Origin: Bacteroidales bacterium
GTDB lineage: Bacteria > Bacteroidota > Bacteroidia > Bacteroidales > Bacteroidaceae
Assembly (NCBI GenBank): GCA_015654535.1
Contig: JAATGU010000084.1
Location: 1 to 39,513 of the forward strand
Direction of reading: 5' to 3'
Length of the DNA: 39,513 nt
Each line of letters opens with the position of its first letter. The first letter of the stretch is position 1. Below the pieces are notes generated by a model that had not been told where the DNA came from, made no database searches, and worked only from the letters and a program-made list of their open reading frames with translations. Both the position numbers and the translations under genes were made by a program. This document shows positions 1-8,000 of this stretch, in pieces.

Positions 1-227
1 ACTTGGAGACTTTGAGGGCGATATACCGGATTATGATTTTATGTCTTAATCCTTATTCTACTGGAATAGACACTTGGAGGCCATGATCTGCATATCATCC
101 AAGCCACGCCTTACTGTCTTAATCCTTATTCTACTGGAATAGACACTTGGAGACTTTTAATAAAAGAATGTTTGAAAAAAGACGAACAAAGTCTTAATCC
201 TTATTCTACTGGAATAGACACTTGGAG
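1..227 (-). CRISPR. CRISPR array, leader-proximal end (3 full repeats, 1 partial)
   Basis: Three identical 37-base repeats lie at 43-79, 116-152 and 191-227, and the last 8 bases of another at 1-8. The three spacers are 34, 36 and 38 bases (9-42, 80-115, 153-190). On the plus strand the repeat starts GTCTTAATCC and ends CACTTGGAG. Its middle holds a small hairpin, TATTC/GAATA around a 5-base loop. Read on the minus strand the repeat ends in ATTAAGAC, which resembles the 8-base crRNA 5' handle left by Cas6 in type III systems. That orientation agrees with cas genes and a leader promoter to the right. The array continues beyond the left edge, so its size is unknown. The spacer at 153-190 should be the newest. 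Confidence 0.97.
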
Positions 228-324
228 AGGAAAAAATATAGTTTTCTGAATGATAGTGATTTATGGCTTGAAAATATCTTTCTAGTTACTTTTTAAATCT
301 AAAAAGAAGTTTTTTTAGCGAGTG

Positions 325-356
325 CAAAGGTACAAAACGTCAAAGAACTAAGCAAG
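325..356 (-). promoter_or_regulatory. CRISPR leader with probable promoter
   Basis: Between cas2 and the first repeat, the minus strand shows TACCTTTG (325-332), a match to the Bacteroides -7 consensus TAnnTTTG. CTTG (353-356) lies 20 bases upstream, close to the -33 TTTG. Transcription would start near 318 and run through about 90 AT-rich bases of leader into the repeat at 227. This supports minus-strand transcription of the array independently of the cas operon. Confidence 0.65.
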
Positions 357-374
357 AATTTTATATAGAATAAA

Positions 375-854
375 TTAAAAAAAGAGAGTGTTCATATTTT
401 TTGTAATAAGATCTATATTTATTGATTTACCTATTACCTTCATTGATTGAAGATAATCCGTTGAGATTGGTACAAGTATAAGGCTATCATTATTTTCATA
501 ACAAGCTTGTACTTCCGCCAGATCAGACCGAATTTGCTCGAACACTGAACGATCTAAATCGGCAAGAAAAATAGATTTCTGTATTCTCGTACAACCCTTC
601 TTCTCTAGATATTTGGCAATCAGAGTCCTTACTTTATTACTTTCAATATCATACATTACAAAAAACAACATCGCGCTTGCTGGTCTTACAGGTTTATTTA
701 CTATATTAAATAATTCTCGAACGGTTTTATTTATATCTATATATTCTATATTTTGAATGACACGGTTTGGAGTAGGGCTGTTTAATATACCGGCATGTTG
801 TAATTTCAAAACTCGCTGAACAAAGCCCATTGGCTCTCTTTTTTTCTTTACCAT
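375..854 (-). CDS. cas2: Cas2 with N-terminal extension
   Basis: This is the Cas2 subunit of the spacer-integration complex with Cas1. The ferredoxin-like Cas2 core starts around residue 62 with the strand FFVMYDI, whose D69 is the conserved family aspartate, followed by KVRTLIAKYLEKKGC and a SIFLADLD stretch. The chosen ATG at 854 shares a base with the stop of the upstream primase gene (TAATG), which suggests translational coupling. It gives 159 residues, whereas ordinary Cas2 is about 90-100. The extra 61 residues are basic at the start (MVKKKREP) and resemble no domain I know. An internal ATG at 671 would give a 98-residue Cas2 of ordinary length. The ORF also extends upstream to 893, but that would overlap the primase gene. 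Cas2 identity is firm; the start is less so. Confidence 0.92.
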   Translation of the reverse strand: MVKKKREPMGFVQRVLKLQHAGILNSPTPNRVIQNIEYIDINKTVRELFNIVNKPVRPASAMLFFVMYDIESNKVRTLIAKYLEKKGCTRIQKSIFLADLDRSVFEQIRSDLAEVQACYENNDSLILVPISTDYLQSMKVIGKSINIDLITKNMNTLFF

Positions 855-1879
855 TATTGATATCCTCGCTCCGATAAATAATAAGAAATGCAATCTGCTG
901 AAAGTTGATTCAGATTCATTGATGTACCAGTTTTAGGAGACTGTACAACTGAAAAGCCTCTCTTTCCATAAAAAAGATTTATTTCAGCATGCTTATTTCC
1001 TAAAATAAAATGTAATTTTTTCCCATATTGAATATCCTTTACTTCTATTAAAGTGAGTCCTAACTCCGTGATATAACTCTGCAAATCTTCAATGATATCA
1101 TTTAATATAACAGGAACAAAAACAGGAAAATCTTCTATTTTCTTTAACTTTGGATTTAATTTTGTACGAATAAAAGACATAGTATCTTCATCAGGATCAA
1201 TAGGGCCCTTTTCTTTACTCTCTTCTTTTTTATCTCTCTCCTTTTCTATATAATTAAGTTCAGATCTTATTTCACTTATGGTTTGAGTATTTTCAAAATT
1301 GAGATACTGATCGATACTTACAGGTTCAGCTTGTTCATTATAATAAGCATTCTCATCATAACTTACAAAACAGGCCCTCGTCACGTCACTTGTACGAGTA
1401 TCTACTAGTGGTTCTAAATGATATTGCATGGCAAGTGCACGCACAAAACACTTATAAAAGAGAGAATATTTACCCGAATCAAAGCACTTCTCTTTTAAAT
1501 GAAACATAACTTTTAAACCATTTTCGCTTGGAGATATAAATGACATAAGGGTATGGGGATCTTTCTATATCTCTTTACGGACAATAGAGATCTCTTGATT
1601 ATGGTCGGAAAAATGATCAAGGTCAACAATGAAATTTTCAATATATGCAAAGTTCTCCGTCTTTCGAAACGGAGGATTGAATATTCCACAGACCACATAA
1701 GGAAGCTGCTTTTTTAATATAGTATATTGTTTGTTATCAATAGATTTTACTATCCGCAAATGACGTATATGGGATAATATCTCTTTTTTGGGAGATTGTA
1801 GTTGACGAAACAGATAATCTTTCTGAACTTTTGTTAAAGCATCGTCAACTTTAGTTATATTTTGACCGGCTTGTAGCAT
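854..1879 (-). pseudogene. CRISPR-associated primase-polymerase, interrupted by an in-frame TAG
   Basis: A single reading frame encodes an archaeo-eukaryotic-primase-like protein of 341 codons but has a TAG codon at 1567-1565. The first 104 residues carry the metal-binding motif FIVDLDHF (D86, D88). After the stop the frame reads KDPHTL and then continues from an ATG at 1546 with SPSENGLKVMF and VDTRTSDVTRACFVSYD. These match the VirE-N/BT4734-like prim-pol family, which ends its core with a DxxRxxFxSYD signature. A C-terminal domain (about 140 residues) follows, with a charged linker. Such prim-pols sit beside cas1 and cas2 in type III loci and are thought to help spacer acquisition. The stop separates the first metal-binding motif from the rest. 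Restart at the ATG, readthrough, or simple loss are all possible. The frame is otherwise clean, so the change looks recent. Confidence 0.85.
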
Positions 1880-1888
1880 AGTTTATTT

Positions 1889-2869
1889 TTAAACAAATGA
1901 TTTAAACTTCTGAGCTAATTCCTGTGCATAAAGAGCTATATGATTATACCTGGAACGAGGTATCCCTTTTACCACAATGGGCTCTTCCAGATAATCGTTC
2001 ATTGATTGAATAATTATTCTGCGCCCCAAACCTTCTAACCAATATGAACCATCTTCACGAACAGAATATAAATCTTGTGTTACTATCTCTTGAGCAATTA
2101 ATGAATAAACAACATAATCGGCCCAAATGCGGTAGCGTTCAATTACATCATAAACTAAGACCGGACGATTATAGTCGTCACGATGAAGAACTCCGATATA
2201 TGGATCAATCCCTGATTTTATCAAAGCTCCCTCCACTTTCCCATAAAGAAGACCATATCCATAGTTAAGCATCGCATTTACAATATCATAGGCAGGATGC
2301 TGAGAACGCTGCTCAAAACGATATATCTCTGGTATAAAACTGTTTAATGTATCAAAATATATCTTTGAAGAAATGCCTTCCCATCCTCTTATATGAGCTG
2401 CTATATCAGGAACAATATCACCTTGCAAAGCAGATACTTTCATTCGATAATCCTCCAAACGTTGAACGGACTTTTTTACTCTATTCTCGTGATCTGTCGA
2501 ATCTGTTTTAAAAGCTAATAACAGTGCTTGTTGATTTTCTATTTTTTCGCAAATTACACTTTTAATCCATTTTACAGATTCTTTTGAGAATGTAAAATTC
2601 AGCTGCCCTTTCCGAATAGTAGAAACTGATCCGTATTTGGAACTCCAAACTCTGCCCACAGGGTTGCCACTATTATCAAGAAACAATATCTCCACTTCTT
2701 TCTCTATAGCGAATAATACTGCATCACTTGTAATTTGTGCTCCACGACTTATCTGTATTGATTTAAGTCCATCAGGAGGTATACGTTGTTTGCCATCCTT
2801 ATGATGAATGACAAAAGCATCGTTTTCTTTATTCAAACTAGTGCCAAAAGTATTGAGAATTAAATCCAT
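1889..2869 (-). CDS. cas1: Cas1 integrase
   Basis: Cas1 is the metal-dependent integrase that inserts new spacers next to the leader, together with Cas2. From the ATG at 2869 the protein has 326 residues, usual for the family. The amino-terminal beta domain (FGTSLNKENDAFVIH...) is followed by the helical catalytic domain. The expected metal ligands are visible: E164 in RGWEG, H229 in GVLHRDD, and D241/E244 in YDVIERYR. An upstream in-frame GTG at 2914 would add 15 residues, but those overlap the end of the helicase remnant and look unlike a Cas1 start. The stop is followed 9 bases later by the primase ATG. Cas1 appears intact although the accessory genes on both sides are broken. Confidence 0.97.
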   Translation of the reverse strand: MDLILNTFGTSLNKENDAFVIHHKDGKQRIPPDGLKSIQISRGAQITSDAVLFAIEKEVEILFLDNSGNPVGRVWSSKYGSVSTIRKGQLNFTFSKESVKWIKSVICEKIENQQALLLAFKTDSTDHENRVKKSVQRLEDYRMKVSALQGDIVPDIAAHIRGWEGISSKIYFDTLNSFIPEIYRFEQRSQHPAYDIVNAMLNYGYGLLYGKVEGALIKSGIDPYIGVLHRDDYNRPVLVYDVIERYRIWADYVVYSLIAQEIVTQDLYSVREDGSYWLEGLGRRIIIQSMNDYLEEPIVVKGIPRSRYNHIALYAQELAQKFKSFV

Positions 2870-2894
2870 AGCTTTATATATTAAGTTGCTGTAT

Positions 2895-3187
2895 TTATTC
2901 AATCCACCACTCACCTACTATGTGTAATTGATACTTTGCGCGAGCCATAGCTGTATATATCCATTGATATTACTTAATATTTTAGCGGCTCTACTGGTGG
3001 AAGCTAAGAGTAAATAAGAATATTCCTTTTTATTGAGTTCGTCAATCAACAATTTTATTAAAGTGGTTTCCCTTGTACCCACATAGTCTTTGAGGATAAA
3101 TATTTTTGATTGTTTATCTTCAATAAAGGCTTTTAACTTTTTGAAAGAAAATGCCTGATCTGGTTTAAGAGTTATTTTATCATTCAT
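2895..3187 (-). pseudogene. RecD/UvrD-like helicase remnant (first and last motifs only)
   Basis: The open frame (89 codons, stop at 2918) starts like the N-terminus of a superfamily 1 helicase. KIFILKDYVGTRETTLIKLL corresponds to the usual GxAGTGKTTL Walker A, but the glycine-lysine has become arginine-glutamate. LLLASTSRAAKIL corresponds to the APTGRAAK motif. After KILSNING the translation becomes nonsense. One frame over, the same DNA reads WIYTAMARAKYQLHIVGE and stops at 2895, which is the helicase motif VI normally hundreds of residues further on. The gene has therefore lost its middle by an internal deletion that also shifted the frame near 2960-2985. It sits between the CARF-like gene and cas1. 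In the intact ancestor it probably served adaptation or processing. Confidence 0.8.
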
Positions 3188-3202
3188 ATCTATTAGATCG
3201 CA

Positions 3203-3568
3203 TTATGGTTGTAAATATTCTCTGAATCTGGAGAAACTGAATGTAGTTTCTTTTTTATTAAAGCCAGTTTCCTTTACTATACGTTCAGTGGTGGAAGCTA
3301 TACATTTAATTCCCTTTTGCTGAAGCATCAAAATTGTAAGAAAAGTAAAAGTCATTTCTCCCATGATATGTACTACAACTTCTTGTTGCTTTGCAAGTGT
3401 TTCTATCGATCTTACACATTCACAACTTAACTTTTTGATGTAAGACTCATCTCCTGAACTATCTATTTGTGGAAAAGGTAAATCAACACACTTTCCAAAA
3501 ATTTCTGCGGCTCGTTTTTGTTCCATACTCCAATTAGAATATGGATGATTGGATATATTAATAAGCAT
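3203..3568 (-). CDS. Small CARF-like protein of a type III locus, function unassigned
   Basis: This is a complete 121-residue protein starting 4 bases after the upstream CARF nuclease, so it is almost certainly co-translated with it. It begins with a beta strand (MLINISNHPYSNWS) and has a conserved-looking LPFPQID segment. A central VVHIMGEMTFTFLTILMLQQ is placed like the nucleotide-binding loop and helix of a CARF domain, followed by GIKCIASTTERIV. No nuclease, HEPN or membrane domain follows, so it would be a sensory domain on its own. Stand-alone proteins of this kind in type III loci include ring nucleases that degrade cyclic oligoadenylate. It does not look like Csx3, Csx15, Csx16 or Csx20 as I know them. 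The ring nuclease role is inference. Confidence 0.6.
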   Translation of the reverse strand: MLINISNHPYSNWSMEQKRAAEIFGKCVDLPFPQIDSSGDESYIKKLSCECVRSIETLAKQQEVVVHIMGEMTFTFLTILMLQQKGIKCIASTTERIVKETGFNKKETTFSFSRFREYLQP

Positions 3569-3572
3569 AAAC

Positions 3573-4724
3573 TTATTTCTTGATATTTAACAAATCACAG
3601 AAACTTTCACAATTTACAATCAGGTCTCTATCTATAATTTTAATTTTTGATAATTCTGCCCGTTCCAGATGTGATTTCAGTTTTTGCTTTTTATTGCCAA
3701 TGCTATCAAGGATAAAAATAGAGGTACTAGGGAATAAACCAAAGTTATGTTTTAGCGAGTCTGATTTATAAATGGTTTCACCAAGTATATTCCTCTCTTT
3801 TCGAATGGTCTCACCAAAAGAGTTTATTTCTTCAGTGGTATCGAACACAGATGTTTTACATTCAATAGAATAAAATTTATTGTTGTACATAAATAATACA
3901 TCCATTTCGTTTGAGAAACTCTTTTTTTCTCCATTTATTATCTGATTTTTATTGATCTGGATTCCAATACTCATATCCATTGATTCGCCAAGTTCGGCTA
4001 TTAACCTATTTGCTACATATTCTTCAAACCATTCACCTGTGAAATATTTAACTTGCAATTTTGTTAACTTTGATATACCTGTAACGGCAAATTCTAATTC
4101 GTTAAGGAAATTAGTAAGCCGGTCAATTGTTGATATTTCAACGTCTTTATCTCGTTTAGCTCTTAATGCGAAAAGCACATCAGCGTAATCGATAAAACTA
4201 TTCTTAATAAATTTATCAAAAACAAATTGTGTATACTCTTTTGAAAAACCACTTTCTTTACTCTCCTTGAAAGTAAATCCATAAGAAAAAAGATATTCTT
4301 TGAGTGATACAGACTGTTCCAATTGCAACACTTTCTTTTTTCTGCCAGGAAATAGCTTTAAAAAACTTTTGTCATTTCCTGGAATATAATAGATTTCAGC
4401 TCCAAGTTCTTTAAAATAGTCCGATGTAGCCAAACTCATTATTTTAGTTCCTCCTGTAAGATTTACAATGATTCGATCATAAAGTGAAAAATCAAAACTA
4501 TCAAGTTTTTCTACGATGTCATTGAAAGAGTATGGATCAATTGTTTTTATCTCCGACGCATGAATTTCAGTGGCTTTTTCAATCCATGTTCTGCATCCTT
4601 TTTTCTCCATATCAACGGTTGTTATAAACAGATAGGTATCAACATCTGTTTTAAATTCCTTTATTAGCTGAATGTTTGGAATTGTCTGGTCACTGATTAA
4701 GCTAACCAAAATAGTTTTATTCAT
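3573..4724 (-). CDS. can2: CARF-PD-(D/E)xK nuclease, Card1/Can2 type (first paralogue)
   Basis: A cyclic-oligoadenylate-activated nuclease of 383 residues, the usual length of the Card1/Can2 (DUF1887) family. The N-terminal CARF domain has the ligand-loop motif NLTGGTKIMSLA (88-99). The C-terminal restriction-endonuclease-like domain keeps GEWFEE (E231, E234/E235), D275 in NEMDVLF, and E288/K290 in SIECK, so the active site looks complete. Known members bind cA4 made by Cas10 and cut single-stranded DNA or RNA, or nick supercoiled DNA, causing dormancy or plasmid loss. It lies 4 bases downstream of a second, diverged member. The pair could form homodimers that answer different signals, or a heterodimer. 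The family call is firm; ligand and substrate are not readable from sequence. Confidence 0.9.
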   Translation of the reverse strand: MNKTILVSLISDQTIPNIQLIKEFKTDVDTYLFITTVDMEKKGCRTWIEKATEIHASEIKTIDPYSFNDIVEKLDSFDFSLYDRIIVNLTGGTKIMSLATSDYFKELGAEIYYIPGNDKSFLKLFPGRKKKVLQLEQSVSLKEYLFSYGFTFKESKESGFSKEYTQFVFDKFIKNSFIDYADVLFALRAKRDKDVEISTIDRLTNFLNELEFAVTGISKLTKLQVKYFTGEWFEEYVANRLIAELGESMDMSIGIQINKNQIINGEKKSFSNEMDVLFMYNNKFYSIECKTSVFDTTEEINSFGETIRKERNILGETIYKSDSLKHNFGLFPSTSIFILDSIGNKKQKLKSHLERAELSKIKIIDRDLIVNCESFCDLLNIKK

Positions 4725-4728
4725 ATTA

Positions 4729-5856
4729 CTATATATTTAATCGTTCTATTATATTTTTAAACTGAGAATTTATATTATCTAAAAAGTTACTTCGTTGCCA
4801 CAACTTTTCTGGCGCAAATAATCTTATATCAAGTTCTTTCGCTTTTTCTTTAATTATTTCATCTATAGGATAGTAAGACGTAAGAACTGCTTTAGACATA
4901 TTGCCGCCATAAGTGCTGCGCACAGCATCTATTTTATAAATATTATCTTGCGTTATTTTGCCAGATTTACATTCAATGAACAGAATTTTAGTCCCTATAT
5001 TAATAAGTATATCAACTTCGTTTTTATCTCTATCCTTATAACTTACAATTTCTGCTTTTGGACTGAACTTAACATTTTGCCAGATTTCATAAGGATGATC
5101 CAGACTTTCACTCCAAGTAAGCAGCGCATCTGCTACCAAGGTTTCCCACCAACGTCCTTCAAAAAGCAGATCAGCAGCATCTGGATGTGATAATTGTAGT
5201 AATAATTCACCTTCTTTTTCTACAGTAAGCCCGTCGGTAGTTTTACTCAGAGTTATTCGATTATCGGTTTCTATATTCTCATGTAGATTTTTTTTGTAAA
5301 CAAATGAATAATAATAACTTAGATTAGAATAAACTTTATTGTTTGTTTCAATAAACTCTTTGATTTCTTTGGCACAGTTTACTTTATCTGCATTGTGCCG
5401 ATTCAGAATATCAAAGCTCTTTAAATCCTGTCCTTGTAATATAAAAATATTTTCATTACTTAGAATGCATTTCATTGGAGTAATCTGATAGGTTTGCATA
5501 TCAACGATTTCATTTGTCTGTGTTGTATAAATCGTTTTTGCTCCGTACTTAACAGCTATTGAAAATGCTGCCAAACTCATAATTTTTGTACCGCCCGTGA
5601 GGTTATAAATGTATTCATCATTTGGAGACTTAGAGTGAATTGTTTCACAAACATTCACCATATCTGTAGGATTATAGGCTTCAACAATATGAATTTTACA
5701 GGGTACTGACTTTTCGACCACTGATTTTATCCTTTTGCCAATACTTCGATTTTCTTTTGTTCCTATTAAATGTATCATATCAGAATCAAATTCAGTTATC
5801 GCATAATAAACGGGCAAAGGCTCTTTTCCTAAAATTGTTATTTGTATTTTTGCCAT
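4729..5856 (-). CDS. can2: CARF-PD-(D/E)xK nuclease, Card1/Can2 type (second paralogue)
   Basis: A second cyclic-oligoadenylate-responsive nuclease, 375 residues, with the same architecture as its downstream neighbour. The CARF motif is NLTGGTKIMSLA (85-96). The nuclease domain has GRWWETLVADAL (E238), D282 in NEVDILI and E295/K297 in FIECKSGK. It then continues with KIDAVRSTYGG, a stretch strongly reminiscent of characterised Card1/Can2 proteins. Outside the CARF loop and active site the two paralogues share little, so the duplication is old, or the genes arrived separately. It starts 8 bases after the TIGR03986-like RAMP gene and is therefore part of the same operon. Function in abortive or dormancy-type immunity is inferred from the family. 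Confidence 0.92.
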   Translation of the reverse strand: MAKIQITILGKEPLPVYYAITEFDSDMIHLIGTKENRSIGKRIKSVVEKSVPCKIHIVEAYNPTDMVNVCETIHSKSPNDEYIYNLTGGTKIMSLAAFSIAVKYGAKTIYTTQTNEIVDMQTYQITPMKCILSNENIFILQGQDLKSFDILNRHNADKVNCAKEIKEFIETNNKVYSNLSYYYSFVYKKNLHENIETDNRITLSKTTDGLTVEKEGELLLQLSHPDAADLLFEGRWWETLVADALLTWSESLDHPYEIWQNVKFSPKAEIVSYKDRDKNEVDILINIGTKILFIECKSGKITQDNIYKIDAVRSTYGGNMSKAVLTSYYPIDEIIKEKAKELDIRLFAPEKLWQRSNFLDNINSQFKNIIERLNI

Positions 5857-5864
5857 TTTGAACG

Positions 5865-7589
5865 TTATTTTAATTTAGGAGTAAAGCTATTTATGCACAG
5901 ATTACTTTTCTTAATTTCAGTAAATTCAGCCGGGTTTCTTAGTGATGGATACTTTATTTCCTTATTTTCTTTATAATCTCCAGATGCATATAGGAACAAA
6001 GGCGATAATGTATTTATCCATTTGTCTTTAGAAATCTCCGTTTGACTAAATAGCTTATCTTCAAAATCTTTCATTAATGATTCAGGTGTATGTATTTCCA
6101 TTTCAGCCATATTTAACTTTACATCAAGTACTTGAAGTTTGCCATAACCAAAAGCTTTTGCATATCCTATAGAATGATAGCACTTATCAGACTTTCCGCA
6201 AAAAGTAATTGCCGCAATTAAGGCTCCTAATTCATAAGGTCGTAAATTGTGGAATTTAATCCGGGTAGTAAATTCGGTCCCGGCTGCTAAAGGAATGAAT
6301 GAAGATTCAATCTTCGCATTTCCTGTAGATCTTCCAGTTATAACTGTTTTATGAAGTAGAGGGCGCTTCCAACCGGAAATGGTTGCCTGAGGAGAAAAAT
6401 AGGTATTTAATTTCCCTCCATCTTGTTTCAGATAGAAAGGATAAAAAGTTGGTTTAGGACTGCCTAAGACAAAAGTTTGCTTTTCTGCAACTTTAGCCTC
6501 TTTAATAATTGCATTAGAGAATTGTACTCTTCCTTTTAAGGAGGCATTTTTACCTGTATATCCAAAAATAGCTTGTGCCAAGTCAAATGTATCGTTCTTG
6601 TATACCTCAGGAAGACAATCGTGCGTTGTTTTGTCATAAGGCTGACGATATAAATATGAGAATCCTAAGTCTTTGACAATTTCGGCACCTTCTTTGTCCA
6701 ACTTAATTCTGAAGAAACAAGGTACGATTCCTTTATATTCATCATCTACAATTGCTTGCATACTAGAATAGTTTTTTAATTTTTTTTTCCAGAATTTCCA
6801 CGCTTCATTTTCGTTTTCTATCTGATGGATAAATATAAAATCTTTATATTCTTTCTCTTCCAATTTTATTAGATTCTCTTTCTTAATTTGAGGAATTTCA
6901 AATAAAAATTCGTGATTCTTATTGTTCATAAAGCCTGAAAAAAACCACATATACCAAGTGTCATCGTCTCCTTCATATACATAATCAGCTCCTAAAGCTT
7001 TGTACTTTTGTGGGATGCTTTCTATCTTTTTGAATTGAGCAGCCTTAATATTTTTTTCATAATCTTCAATTGTTTTGTAAGATAATTGTTCTTTATTGCA
7101 AGGAATTATGTAAAAGTTTTCATTTCGTTGAATCAGAAAGCCACTCTTTTGTGGTCCATCATTTGATTTTAACTGATAATCCTTGCTGTGAAGATCACGC
7201 ATACTGTATCTGCTATTTGCCATATTATTTCGGATATTGGCAAAAGAGATTATTTCAAAAACATTCCTGATCATCCCTTTTAATGAGGTTGCTGGTACAT
7301 AATAATCTTTATTTCTGGCGTTTGAACCATTTTCTCCACACCGCACACAAAAAGGAGTAACAGCCTTAAATGTTACATCAACGCTACCACTTATTCCATC
7401 GGAAAAAGGTATGTCGTGAGCATTATTCAATTGTTTTTTTTCTTCATCCGTTAAGGAGAATACCGTATCACTTAATGGAACAAATGCATAAGGATTAAAA
7501 AAATTAGTATCCATATCTCTCTGATCGTTATTATTTCTCTGATTGTTATAATTCCTTTGTGGATAGTTATTTCTATTATAATCAGGCAT
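5865..7589 (-). CDS. TIGR03986-like RAMP (Cas7-like) protein
   Basis: A 574-residue RAMP-superfamily subunit of the type III effector complex. The first 31 residues are low-complexity, rich in Asn, Gln, Arg and Tyr, and likely disordered. The RRM-like part begins near residue 66 (GSVDVTFKAVTPFCVRCG), with the typical YYVPATSLKGMIRNVFE segment (97-112). The C-terminal part has LRPYELGALIAAITF and a glycine-containing loop (SIGYAKAFGYGKLQV). This order and length match the TIGR03986 family of large RAMPs found in III-A/III-D-like loci, whose position in the complex is not well established. The two cysteines CVRC near residues 81-84 could bind metal, but no second pair is evident. The gene starts 3 bases after the TIGR04423-like gene. 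Confidence 0.85.
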   Translation of the reverse strand: MPDYNRNNYPQRNYNNQRNNNDQRDMDTNFFNPYAFVPLSDTVFSLTDEEKKQLNNAHDIPFSDGISGSVDVTFKAVTPFCVRCGENGSNARNKDYYVPATSLKGMIRNVFEIISFANIRNNMANSRYSMRDLHSKDYQLKSNDGPQKSGFLIQRNENFYIIPCNKEQLSYKTIEDYEKNIKAAQFKKIESIPQKYKALGADYVYEGDDDTWYMWFFSGFMNNKNHEFLFEIPQIKKENLIKLEEKEYKDFIFIHQIENENEAWKFWKKKLKNYSSMQAIVDDEYKGIVPCFFRIKLDKEGAEIVKDLGFSYLYRQPYDKTTHDCLPEVYKNDTFDLAQAIFGYTGKNASLKGRVQFSNAIIKEAKVAEKQTFVLGSPKPTFYPFYLKQDGGKLNTYFSPQATISGWKRPLLHKTVITGRSTGNAKIESSFIPLAAGTEFTTRIKFHNLRPYELGALIAAITFCGKSDKCYHSIGYAKAFGYGKLQVLDVKLNMAEMEIHTPESLMKDFEDKLFSQTEISKDKWINTLSPLFLYASGDYKENKEIKYPSLRNPAEFTEIKKSNLCINSFTPKLK

Positions 7590-7592
7590 AGC

Positions 7593-8000
7593 TTATTCCT
7601 CCTTATTTTTAAATCCTACAAATACACATTTAGCTGGTTTTAATACCTCCATCCCTTCACACAAATTATCTGATTCAGCTTCCCAGTACTGATAAAACGA
7701 AAGAGTTCTTTCGTTCATTCTGTTGGAAAGATATGGTTGTTCGGTCTTTTCCACATTATTGAGCTCATTTAACTTATACTCTATAACTATGTGTTTTCCT
7801 TCCACATATTTTATGCTATATGATTTATTACTTGTTACATCATACAATTGACCTTCGATAATAAATGGATTTACAATGCCATCTAATTCTATGTCAAGTA
7901 TTTCTCCATCATACACTTTTGGATATTGTTGATCACTCCACCACAAGTAGCCTTGATATTTATTGGCTTTATTTATATCTTGTAATTCAATCTTATTCAT
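7593..8000 (-). CDS. TIGR04423-like type III CRISPR-associated protein
   Basis: A 135-residue protein whose start overlaps the end of the double RAMP gene by 8 bases. It has a GYLWWSDQQYPKVYDGE segment near the start and ends in PAKCVFVGFKNKEE. It matches, as far as I recall, the small TIGR04423 family known from Bacteroidota type III loci. Its function is unknown. The sequence alternates short hydrophobic strands (IEGQLYDV, YSIKYVEGKHIVIEYKL) and looks beta-rich. It is therefore a poor candidate for the all-helical Cas11 small subunit. A structural or regulatory role in the effector is inferred from position only. Confidence 0.75.
   Translation of the reverse strand: MNKIELQDINKANKYQGYLWWSDQQYPKVYDGEILDIELDGIVNPFIIEGQLYDVTSNKSYSIKYVEGKHIVIEYKLNELNNVEKTEQPYLSNRMNERTLSFYQYWEAESDNLCEGMEVLKPAKCVFVGFKNKEE

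Noticed and set aside
1513..1698. Minus-strand frame of 61 codons across the primase stop
   Set aside because: It is in another frame. The primase reading frame itself resumes directly after the TAG, so no frameshift is needed.
2870..2914. Cas1 starting at the GTG at 2914
   Set aside because: Those 15 codons overlap the helicase motif VI remnant and do not resemble a Cas1 N-terminus.
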